The translations under genes and the position numbers were made by a program. The notes beneath the pieces were generated by a model. That model worked only from the letters and a program-made list of their open reading frames with translations. It searched no databases and was not told where the DNA came from. A stretch of 14,349 bases of DNA from CCY15215 sp034932145. GTDB lineage: Bacteria > Cyanobacteriota > Cyanobacteriia > Cyanobacteriales > Spirulinaceae. The stretch is from assembly GCF_034932145.1 (NCBI RefSeq), contig NZ_JAYGHV010000164.1:1-14349 (forward strand). The letters run 5' to 3'. Shown here in pieces: positions 1 to 7,306 of the stretch. Position 1 is the stretch's first letter; each line of letters starts with the position of its first letter.

Positions 1-123
1 TTTACTTATGTCGATAATGTCGTCCAGTTTCTCTTGAATTTCTTTCGACAGGACAAAGATTCGCAACCTCCCACAGATTTCGCCGAAGAAACTCCAGTAG
101 AAGCGATCGCGAGAAAAAATTAA
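1..123 (+). CDS. 3' end of an unidentified protein (partial, 40 residues)
   Basis: The frame is open from the first base of the window to a TAA at 121-123, and gives a plausible soluble C-terminus: a short hydrophobic and aromatic helix (VVQFLLNFF, residues 9-17) followed by an acidic, proline-containing tail ending AIARKN. I do not recognise the family from so short a piece. The frame includes a HIP1 octamer at 103-110, read as EAIAR, which is common in cyanobacterial coding DNA. The gene points toward the minus-strand cluster and is separated from it by the hairpin at 153-180, as expected for a convergent gene pair. The start lies outside the window. It could be a chance open frame, but it ends just before a hairpin in the right place for a terminator. 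Confidence 0.45.
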   Translation, partial: FTYVDNVVQFLLNFFRQDKDSQPPTDFAEETPVEAIARKN

Positions 124-152
124 TACCGACGTAGACTGTTTTAGCCCAATCC

Positions 153-180
153 GTAGGGACGTTGCGTGCAACGTCCCTAC
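153..180. repeat. Perfect 13-bp-stem hairpin between convergent genes; dispersed palindromic repeat and possible bidirectional terminator
   Basis: GTAGGGACGTTGC (153-165) is followed by GT and then by its exact reverse complement (168-180), giving a 13-bp perfect stem with a 2-nt centre. It lies 29 bp after the stop of the plus-strand fragment and 20 bp after the stop of the minus-strand operon, so it could end transcription from both sides. No strong T-run follows on either strand. From memory, closely similar GTAGGG...CCCTAC palindromes are dispersed in many cyanobacterial genomes, so it may be a mobile or palindromic repeat that also serves as a terminator. Confidence 0.7.
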
Positions 181-200
181 AGGATTTTAGGCGATCGCCC

Positions 201-2894
201 TTAATATAAAACAGGAGGTAATTCCGTTGGTGGTGGTGCATTGCGATCGCCTGGCACCGGTGGCGACGCATCAGGAGGAGTCGGTAAAGGCGGCGCTTCC
301 TCAACGGGAGGCGCAGTGGGAAGAGACGGCGCATCAGGCTTACTGGGAGGGGTGTTAGAGGGTGCAGGAGGAACTGGAGGCGTAACGGGAGGAACTGCGG
401 GAGGAACTGCGGGCGCACCTGCTTTGGCTCCTTCTCGCACAAAAGTATCGATCGCCACAGAACGAGTCACAGATTTTCCACTACTATCTGATGCAACTAA
501 AGTGAGGGTAGTCGTTCCCGGATCTTGCGCCAAAGGAAAGGCGATCGTACCTTCCGCAGAAACCGTCCCAGGTGAAGGTTGCAATTCAACCTTTAATCCT
601 TCTCCTCCCTTCACCTTCCAAGCTAAAGTGAGTAAAATCGGTTCTGCCTTCAATTCGACTACATATTTAGGCAACGCTTCCGCACCATTGATGGTAAATT
701 CAAGAATCTCAATCGGAATGAGAACAGGTTCAATTTTAATGGGGTCAGTTTTCACCGGTTCTGAAGGTTTGGCTTCCGAATTGCGAGGAATTGGCGTTAA
801 TTCAAAAACATAAGTTCCGGCTTGAATCGCTCCGGTGACAACACTGCGACAAACCAGTTCAAAATCTTGGATTTGACAAACCTCCCGCAATTCCTCTGGC
901 AACCCCTCACTAAAATCATAGATTGTTAAAGGGCTGTTAACAATGCCTTCAGTATCTCGCGCCACCAATCTCAACTCCTGTAGTTGTTGAACATTAGTAA
1001 CTTTCCAATTCAGAAGAATCCCCCGATCGCCAGGCTCTTTGGGCTTAGAAGTGTTGTCATTATTGGGAGGCGGCAACGCAGATGGATTTGGGCTTGCTTC
1101 TTCTGCTTGAGTATTAGCCGCAGGAAGGCTAAAATCATTGGGTTTTTTACTCACCTCTTTCCCTGTTGCCTGTTCCCCATTGCCTCTTGCCTGTTCACTT
1201 TTTACCTCTTCCTTATTCCCCACAACATAAGTAGGCTGTGTTGGGGTGAATTCCACAACTGTTGGCTGAGGAATAGGAAGCATCCGAATAATATTGGTTT
1301 CCATGGAAACCGGACCGCTACGAGTGCGGAAAATGCGGGCGAGAAATCCTCGACGGCGTTGAGGAATCGGCGTTGCAGTCAGGGAAAAAATATAATCTCC
1401 CGCTTGGCGACCGTCGGTGGGAACATTAATGCAAATTAAAAGTACATCAATCGTACAAAAATCCTCTAATGCTTCGGGGATTCCTTGAGTGAGGTCGTAG
1501 GTAACGGGACGACTGATAACCGCTCCATCTGGAGCAAGTCCTTGCACCTTAAGGGTTTGTAAGCGATTCGTATTTGCGATTTGCCAATTCAGGCGCACGA
1601 CATCTCCATTTTCCTCACTATAGAAACTACTTTGAGGGGAAAAGTCGATAATTTCTGGGGGTGCAGGAGGACGGGGAAACAAGAGCCAGACGAGAAAAAC
1701 CAGCCCTCCTAACATCAGTAAACTGATTAAAAAGACCAGTAAAAATTGCCACCAAGGGCGACCTTCAATAATTAAAAGTCCTGGAAAGCGCTTGACAACC
1801 AGGGGAAGAGCGTCGAGATCTTCAATTTCTATAGCAAATTCAACAGTTTGGGCATAAAAAGAGCGCTTCCATAATTGAGTCACTTCTACTTCAATACTAG
1901 AAGCCGCCGAACCCGTAGGGGATAGCTTCAGCAATTGGGGTTCGACGGTAACTATATGACGCTTTTCGTCTTCAAAACCCGTAACTCTGACCTGTACTTC
2001 GCGATCGGTGTTGCCGCTATTGTGGAGAAAGAGGGTATAAAGTCCAGGTTGTTTTTTGATTTTGCCGATGATGGTGGCCAGTTCTGCCGTGAGGAGATAA
2101 ACCGGAAGAACTTGAATATAGATAACATCGAGGAGAACAAGATCGGGATTATTGGCGGACTTTAAGGAAATTGTCGGCGTATAAATGCCTGCTTTTGTAT
2201 TGGCTGGCGGTGTAATAACTAAACGAATGGTACCGCGATCGCCTGGGTTGAGTTCTAAGCGCTCTTCGGTAATCAGCAGTCCCCCTGGAGAAAAGCGATC
2301 TTCATAGATAATTTTGCACCATTCTTGTTCCAAATCCGGACAGAGTAGGCGAAAGCGATCGACGCGATCGGAACGATTATCCACCGTAACTGTTATTTCA
2401 AAAGATTGTTCCTGTTGTAGAGGAACAGGGCTTTCCGAGGAAGTAGGGGGAATAAGGCCAAAAGTCGGATCGCTAGAGATGCGAGATTCTTGAACGTAGG
2501 GAAGAACCTGCATCCGGCGATCGAGAAGGAGGGGAGTCTCTTCGGGATGGTGTTGAGGTGCATCAATAACTAGGACATATTCATAACTACCAGGAGGGGT
2601 ATCAATGGGAATATCAAAATTAAAGAAGACCTCGCTACTTTGACCTTGACCGAGGGCTAATCGCTGTTCTGGTAGGATGCACCATTCTCGGACAGAGTGG
2701 GAAGTTTCGTCAATGAGGACATTAATCGCTGGGCTTTTATCTGCATCATTAATGATAGTGACGCTGAGTTCGCAAGTGTCTCCCGCCGTCACGGAGATAT
2801 CTCCCAAAGGATTGAGAATAATGCCGAACGGGCTGCCAATGGTGTTCGAGTGTCGTTTTCGTGTCGATTCCGCCGTCGCTTGGGGGTCAACCAT
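201..2894 (-). CDS. Membrane protein with N-terminal Ig-like (COG1470/NEW3-like) domains, one central span, repeated beta domains and a proline-rich tail
   Basis: 897 residues with no signal peptide. Residues about 25-375 form successive beta-sandwich segments with the look of NEW3/COG1470 domains (PGD, AGIY and PGSYEY turns, NxG and NRSD strands). A single strong membrane span follows at about 381-406, starting WWQFLL. K368, R369 and R379 precede it and only R408 closely follows, which weakly favours a cytoplasmic N-terminus. The C-terminal half contains repeat domains at about 413-512, 545-705 (enlarged by a low-complexity insert at about 561-624) and 727-820. The first two share a pattern of LNW, YD, GIPE/GLPE, two cysteines 8-9 residues apart (C480/C488; C673/C682), then QAG-Y and TPIP. 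Residues about 827-897 are rich in Pro and Ala. The paired cysteines would suit an oxidising compartment. The ATG at 2894 has no Shine-Dalgarno sequence and abuts the heptad array. It is last in the putative operon. Function unknown; a structural or scaffold role is my inference. Confidence 0.85.
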   Translation of the reverse strand: MVDPQATAESTRKRHSNTIGSPFGIILNPLGDISVTAGDTCELSVTIINDADKSPAINVLIDETSHSVREWCILPEQRLALGQGQSSEVFFNFDIPIDTPPGSYEYVLVIDAPQHHPEETPLLLDRRMQVLPYVQESRISSDPTFGLIPPTSSESPVPLQQEQSFEITVTVDNRSDRVDRFRLLCPDLEQEWCKIIYEDRFSPGGLLITEERLELNPGDRGTIRLVITPPANTKAGIYTPTISLKSANNPDLVLLDVIYIQVLPVYLLTAELATIIGKIKKQPGLYTLFLHNSGNTDREVQVRVTGFEDEKRHIVTVEPQLLKLSPTGSAASSIEVEVTQLWKRSFYAQTVEFAIEIEDLDALPLVVKRFPGLLIIEGRPWWQFLLVFLISLLMLGGLVFLVWLLFPRPPAPPEIIDFSPQSSFYSEENGDVVRLNWQIANTNRLQTLKVQGLAPDGAVISRPVTYDLTQGIPEALEDFCTIDVLLICINVPTDGRQAGDYIFSLTATPIPQRRRGFLARIFRTRSGPVSMETNIIRMLPIPQPTVVEFTPTQPTYVVGNKEEVKSEQARGNGEQATGKEVSKKPNDFSLPAANTQAEEASPNPSALPPPNNDNTSKPKEPGDRGILLNWKVTNVQQLQELRLVARDTEGIVNSPLTIYDFSEGLPEELREVCQIQDFELVCRSVVTGAIQAGTYVFELTPIPRNSEAKPSEPVKTDPIKIEPVLIPIEILEFTINGAEALPKYVVELKAEPILLTLAWKVKGGEGLKVELQPSPGTVSAEGTIAFPLAQDPGTTTLTLVASDSSGKSVTRSVAIDTFVREGAKAGAPAVPPAVPPVTPPVPPAPSNTPPSKPDAPSLPTAPPVEEAPPLPTPPDASPPVPGDRNAPPPTELPPVLY
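1161..1195. repeat. Degenerate heptanucleotide array inside the coding region
   Basis: Five consecutive 7-mers in phase (CCCTGTT, GCCTGTT, CCCCATT, GCCTCTT, GCCTGTT) match the GCCTGTT unit of the intergenic array 1.8 kb away. On the coding strand three 7-mers make one heptapeptide, and the protein indeed shows the period: EQARGNG (567-573) then EQATGKE (574-580). It lies in the hydrophilic insert that splits the second repeated domain, so it is probably an in-frame repeat insertion tolerated in a loop. Confidence 0.65.
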
Positions 2895-2896
2895 GT

Positions 2897-3001
2897 CAGT
2901 TATCAGTTATCAGTTATCAATTATCAGTTATCAGTTATCGGTTATCAATGTTGCCTATTGCCTGTTGCCTGTTGCCTGTTGCCTGTTGCCTATTTATCAT
3001 T
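2897..3001. repeat. STRR-type heptanucleotide tandem repeats, two adjoining families in one phase
   Basis: Fifteen consecutive heptamers run without a phase break: CAGTTAT and variants from 2897 to 2945 (7 units), a hybrid unit CAATGTT at 2946-2952, then GCCTGTT or GCCTATT from 2953 to 2994 (6 units) and TATCATT to 3001. The array fills the whole gap between two minus-strand genes. It begins 2 bp from the ATG at 2892-2894 and encodes the last three residues and the TAG stop of the upstream gene (2990-3001). Heptanucleotide STRR sequences are known from filamentous cyanobacteria. Here the array replaces the region where a ribosome binding site would be expected. Confidence 0.9.
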
Positions 3002-5248
3002 TTGACTCTGATTAAGATGATTATGATTGATGGCATCACAACTCAACTCGGGTAAGCGTTTAGTGAAACTGACTCGGAGTTGAGTATCGTCACTGCCGCT
3101 TGCAACATAAAGCCAGTCTTTGCCTTGTCTGGTATTAACGCTATTAATTTTGGGGTAAATTTCTTTTTTGTTGAAAAACCAGCCTTCCTTAACAGGATAA
3201 GAGCGAGCTAATTCAATGCCTTTGGGGTATTGTACCCCCGCTCGAGAACCATCGGGAGAAAGAGGCCACAGCACCACTCGACCATCATCCCCTCCACTGG
3301 CCAAATAGCAACCATCTCGACTCAGGGAAACCGATCGCACGGGGCGATCGCCATGACCGTCAGACCAGCGATCGAGAATTTGGCAAGTGCCTGTGTCAGA
3401 TAAACAAGTGTTTAAATTCCAAAGCGTAATCTCTCCTTGATTATCGGCGGTGGCGAGAAGACCTGGACGCAGTTCGGCAGTAGCGAGACTGAAAATATAA
3501 TCGTCTTTTCCCCCTTTGCGATAGGGCAGCACTCGAGTTCGATCGGTTTTCATGTTCCAAAGCACCAATTGATTAAAGCGTCCGGCAATAGCCAGAATAT
3601 CATCTTCGCGATCGACCAATTCCAAGGCATATACCGCAAAATCCATCTGTTTTTCCAAAACAGGACGCTTGGGGAGACGATCGTTGTTTCGCAAGTCGTC
3701 GAGGGTATATTCCATATTCCATTTCAAGACTAAACCGCTCCCGTGGCCGCTCAAGAGATAGCGTGAGTCGCGGGTGAAGGTGAGGGCTAAAACCCGGTCG
3801 TCTTTGCGATAGACAAAAGAATCGAGAAGGCGCATTCTTGATAAGGAGTCCCAAAGTTGAATCTCGCCATTTTCCAAACCTGCCGCGATCGCGTTATTGT
3901 CTACGGGTTTATAACGAACCACCCGTACAGCTTTATCTGTGGCCCCAACAATGCCAATTTCCGGGTTGACCAAGTTCCAAGCCTTAAAGCCACTAATATC
4001 CCACATCCGAATGGTGCGATCGTTTGAGCCGCTAATGGTAGAACTTGCATCCCCATTCACCGCTACAGAATTGACGGCGGCTTGATGACCGAACCAAGAG
4101 TTTTCTGGGTTGAAATAAGATAGTTTCCAGGCGAAATAAATGAGGGAGGGAATTCCGAGCAAGAGCAGCCAAAGCGGTACGATCGGGGACACTTTAACTC
4201 TTAAAAGTTGCCGACCGGGGCTAGTATTCCCCACCCGTCGATCGGATAAGACGGCTTCAAAATTAAGGGCGAGTTGTCTGGCAAATCCTAACAAAGGACG
4301 GCGCGATCGCACGGTGACTTCCATTGATTTACGGTCTCCTGGCAGCAGTTCCAGTTGTTCCGGTTCAATTTGCACAGATGTGGCAGCTGTTAGCATTTCT
4401 ACCCCTTCTTCCAATTGAACGGCGATTTTTTGATCGAGGTTACTGCGGTTGTCAAAGTCGAGTTGAAAGTTAACGGGAGGGGCATTCCAACCCGGCAGAA
4501 ATCCCCATTTTTTGGGGATATTTTGTTGTTTATTTTCGCAGTGAAACTCAATCGTCCCTTCCGGTGCAATTTCTAAGCTGGCTTCAATGAAAGTCGGAGG
4601 TGCTTTTCCTCGACTGGCTTGAATTTTAAAGGGATAGACGCGGGCAATGGCTGCGTGGGTTGCGGGTAGTTGGCAGGAAAAAAAGGTTTCGGCTTCTTTA
4701 CCGGCTCCCACGGGCAGGTATTTTTCAACGCCGCGATCGAGCCACTTCGGATTTAAGCCTTGTAGGTGTAAGGTGGCATTGGTGGGAAGTTGACTGGGGT
4801 TAAAGACTTCTACGGGGATATCGATTTGCTCTCCTGGTTTAGCGAGAAATTCTTTGACGGGCATCTCTAAAACGAGGGGAACTTCGCGATCGCTTTGCTC
4901 CACATTCAAGCGTAAAATCTCTCGGTCTTCGTCGGCCAAGTCCATCGAGAAAATACGCACGGTCAAGTTCATTAAACCCACAAAACCAGGAATGGGAGTG
5001 TCAATAATAGTCACTAGAAATTTAGTCGAATCTCCTGGGGGATTTTTGGTACTCACTTCGGGATGAATGGAATACCAATTGCGGCGATCGCCAGCAGTAT
5101 CGGCTCCGGCGGCGGTAATTTCAATTTGAAAGCCGGCAAAGCGATCGCTTTGATTGATTGCGGTAATCTCAAAGCTGGCGACTTTATCTCCTGGTTTAAA
5201 AGCAAGTTCTTTCGGAAAAATATATGTTTCTACATTTTTTTGTTTCAT
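2990..5248 (-). CDS. Ig-like domains, one central span and a WD40-like beta-propeller; membrane protein
   Basis: 752 residues, no signal peptide. Residues 8-355 are beta-rich, with three or more Ig/NEW3-like segments; conserved-looking turns are KPGD (18-21), KPGE (137-140), NPS (150-152), DNRSN (266-270) and LPGDR (302-306). One membrane span lies at about 357-374, starting VPLWLL, with R346, R350 and K352 before it, favouring N-terminus inside. The C-terminal half shows about seven WD-type repeats, with recognisable ends at 413-417 (RMWD), 464-467 (LWD), 509-511 (KWN), 563-565 (LWN), 609-611 (LWN), 659-661 (VLW) and about 723-728, enough to close a seven-bladed propeller. GH dipeptides at 387 and 631 support the assignment. 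The plan mirrors the next gene downstream (Ig-like, span, repeats), so the two may be partners. The ATG at 5248 has no clear Shine-Dalgarno. Function unknown; the propeller suggests protein binding. Confidence 0.87.
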   Translation of the reverse strand: MKQKNVETYIFPKELAFKPGDKVASFEITAINQSDRFAGFQIEITAAGADTAGDRRNWYSIHPEVSTKNPPGDSTKFLVTIIDTPIPGFVGLMNLTVRIFSMDLADEDREILRLNVEQSDREVPLVLEMPVKEFLAKPGEQIDIPVEVFNPSQLPTNATLHLQGLNPKWLDRGVEKYLPVGAGKEAETFFSCQLPATHAAIARVYPFKIQASRGKAPPTFIEASLEIAPEGTIEFHCENKQQNIPKKWGFLPGWNAPPVNFQLDFDNRSNLDQKIAVQLEEGVEMLTAATSVQIEPEQLELLPGDRKSMEVTVRSRRPLLGFARQLALNFEAVLSDRRVGNTSPGRQLLRVKVSPIVPLWLLLLGIPSLIYFAWKLSYFNPENSWFGHQAAVNSVAVNGDASSTISGSNDRTIRMWDISGFKAWNLVNPEIGIVGATDKAVRVVRYKPVDNNAIAAGLENGEIQLWDSLSRMRLLDSFVYRKDDRVLALTFTRDSRYLLSGHGSGLVLKWNMEYTLDDLRNNDRLPKRPVLEKQMDFAVYALELVDREDDILAIAGRFNQLVLWNMKTDRTRVLPYRKGGKDDYIFSLATAELRPGLLATADNQGEITLWNLNTCLSDTGTCQILDRWSDGHGDRPVRSVSLSRDGCYLASGGDDGRVVLWPLSPDGSRAGVQYPKGIELARSYPVKEGWFFNKKEIYPKINSVNTRQGKDWLYVASGSDDTQLRVSFTKRLPELSCDAINHNHLNQSQNDK

Positions 5249-5323
5249 TTTTAATCAGGAAGAGAAGAATCTGTTTTCTGTTGAATTTTGGGAGATATAG
5301 ACAGTAATTTTAAAGTTTATGGG

Positions 5324-7237
5324 TTAACTTTGGAATGAAAAAATGCGCTTGCGTATCCAGTTTAAGGGATTGCTATTAAAACTTTCTTCATCCTCTAAAA
5401 GTCCCGCCGCTTTCAGTAATTGTTTGCGCTCCTCCAATTCCTCTTGATGTTCGCAAAGCTGTTGGGCAATCTCCTGACCAATATCGGGATATTCTTGTAA
5501 AAAGAGTTGAAACCCTTTGCGATCTAAAACAAACAATGATGTTTCTTCTAAAGTTTGTACCGTGGCCGTTCGGGGAATTCCCAGGAGCAAGGAAAGTTCG
5601 CCAAAGAAATCTCCTCCTGATAGATTGGTGAGAAACTTATCCAGTTTTTCAATATAAATTTTAACTGAACCTTGGAGAATTAAATAGAAAGATTCTCCCA
5701 GGTCATCTTCGTGAAAGAGAATTTCATTTTTTTGTAAGATTTGTTTCCCTCCCAAAGCAATCAATTTTTGTAAGTTTTGCTCAGAAAAGGAAGCAAAATA
5801 CTTAACTTGTTTTAATTGTTCTGACAAGCTGCGACCATGACCATTGCTTTGAGAGGGATTGAAGCGATCGCGCATAGCTCGCGATCGCTTCAGCAAATCG
5901 CGGATAGTTGTCGGGTCATAGCGTCTGCGATCGTTACTCTTGCGTTTAGCCTGGAGAACCTCATTTTCCAACTCTGACATCTGTTGTTTCAAGTTGGCTT
6001 TACTCGCACCAACCACCGTGGCCATATTCTGAAACACTTGGGCCAATTCTCCGACCTCATCTTGGCGCTTTATAACTTTAGTGAGGGTTGCCGGCTCAAA
6101 ACGATCTTCTTCAATTGCTTTGGCAGCCCAATTTAAAGATTGAATGGGGGTAATAATCCATTTTGCCGCCAATAAGCCCATAATTGTAGACAGTATGGCG
6201 ATCGTCCCGCCGACAATTAAAGTAGAGCGCACGCTGGCGAGAATGACTGAAGAAAAATCTGCTTCGGGAATGGCAACAACAATGAGCCAATCGATGCCTC
6301 GTCCATCTTTTATCGGCATTACGCCGATATATTGAGAAGTTCGATCGGCAGTTAACTTAAAATAAGTTTCTTCATCAAGGGATAAAGTCTGATTGTCAAC
6401 TCTCTCGAATACTGCTTGACTCACCTTTTTCAGTAACGGATGGACACTGTCACGAACATCCAATCGCTCTTGCTCGCCGTCAATAACGATAAAAGGCGAT
6501 TCTCCTAAAGAATTACCCACTAGAGAACCATTGCGTTCGATGATAAAGGCCTCTCCTTTGGGGGAAATGTAAAGCTCTTCCAAGAACTTATTAATATCGT
6601 TGAGGATAATATCATTGCTGAATACACCTTGTAGAACCTTGTTTTCGTCATAGATCGGAAAGGCAGCCGTCATGCCCAATACACCGCTCCCAGCAAAGAC
6701 ATAAATCTCACTCCATACTGTTTTGCCCGTTTCTACCGCGTTTTTATACCAAGGGCGCACGCGGGGATCGTAGGGTATAGTTTTGAGCAGGCGATCGGGT
6801 TGTCCGGGTTGAATTTGATAAACGTTAGCATCAGAACCGGTGGATTCATCTCGCAGCCAAAATTCTAAATCTTTGTAGTTGGTTGGATCTAAAAAAATAC
6901 CCATATATTGTCCTTGTTCACTGCCATAGCCGACCCCATTGCTCATACTGGGAACGAGCTGAACAAAAATTTTTCTGAGGGTATCAAAATTTTTAACATC
7001 AAAATCTGAACCTTCTATGTAGGCATCATTAAACGCTAACAGTTCGTGGGGATCGCCTAAGAATTCTTGTACATAGGCTTCGATCGCCCGTGTGGTCTGC
7101 AAATTAATTTTTTGCGCGAGATTGTCAACGGCTTTGCGTCCATTGAAATAACCAAAGTAGCCCGTCACAACAACGGATGCAAGAATGGGACTGACAATCA
7201 GAAGCGGTATAGTTCTATTAATCGATAAAGAAGGCAT
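5324..7237 (-). CDS. dCache-HAMP-coiled coil-cyclic-nucleotide-binding membrane sensor, predicted to bind an amino acid
   Basis: 637 residues. An uncleaved N-terminal anchor (about 9-31) and a second span (about 332-358) bracket an extracytoplasmic dCache domain (about 35-325). It carries Y156, R161, W163, Y164, Y179 and D209, with spacing that fits the amino-acid-binding dCache motif as I remember it from chemoreceptors such as PctA. A HAMP domain follows (about 356-408), then a coiled coil (about 410-435), a basic linker, and a cNMP-binding domain (about 478-595) with the phosphate-binding cassette FGELSL...RTAT (545-559); Arg556 is the residue expected to contact the cyclic phosphate. The tail (596-637) is charged. 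No kinase, cyclase, methyl-accepting or DNA-binding domain is visible, so output must go through a partner or through conformation. The gene sits 69 bp after its upstream neighbour and 75 bp before the next. GAGGA lies about 15 nt before the ATG, rather far for a Shine-Dalgarno. Confidence 0.92.
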   Translation of the reverse strand: MPSLSINRTIPLLIVSPILASVVVTGYFGYFNGRKAVDNLAQKINLQTTRAIEAYVQEFLGDPHELLAFNDAYIEGSDFDVKNFDTLRKIFVQLVPSMSNGVGYGSEQGQYMGIFLDPTNYKDLEFWLRDESTGSDANVYQIQPGQPDRLLKTIPYDPRVRPWYKNAVETGKTVWSEIYVFAGSGVLGMTAAFPIYDENKVLQGVFSNDIILNDINKFLEELYISPKGEAFIIERNGSLVGNSLGESPFIVIDGEQERLDVRDSVHPLLKKVSQAVFERVDNQTLSLDEETYFKLTADRTSQYIGVMPIKDGRGIDWLIVVAIPEADFSSVILASVRSTLIVGGTIAILSTIMGLLAAKWIITPIQSLNWAAKAIEEDRFEPATLTKVIKRQDEVGELAQVFQNMATVVGASKANLKQQMSELENEVLQAKRKSNDRRRYDPTTIRDLLKRSRAMRDRFNPSQSNGHGRSLSEQLKQVKYFASFSEQNLQKLIALGGKQILQKNEILFHEDDLGESFYLILQGSVKIYIEKLDKFLTNLSGGDFFGELSLLLGIPRTATVQTLEETSLFVLDRKGFQLFLQEYPDIGQEIAQQLCEHQEELEERKQLLKAAGLLEDEESFNSNPLNWIRKRIFSFQS

Positions 7238-7306
7238 AATTTCAAGATTTTTCCTCGCTAAATTAAATATTAGATTGAGGCGATCGCCTCCATCGATGAC
7301 TATAAA

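Noticed and set aside
2..813. Long open frames on both strands opposite or across the 3' end of the minus-strand gene (2-442 minus, 241-813 plus)
   Set aside because: They are antisense or overlapping frames of the Pro/Ala-rich tail; their products are low-complexity Arg/Leu or Gly/Ser strings without family features.
2677..3055. Plus-strand frames of 64-112 codons across the heptad array
   Set aside because: Their C-termini are just the repeat translated (ISYQLSV, LLPVACC) and they run antisense to two convincing genes.
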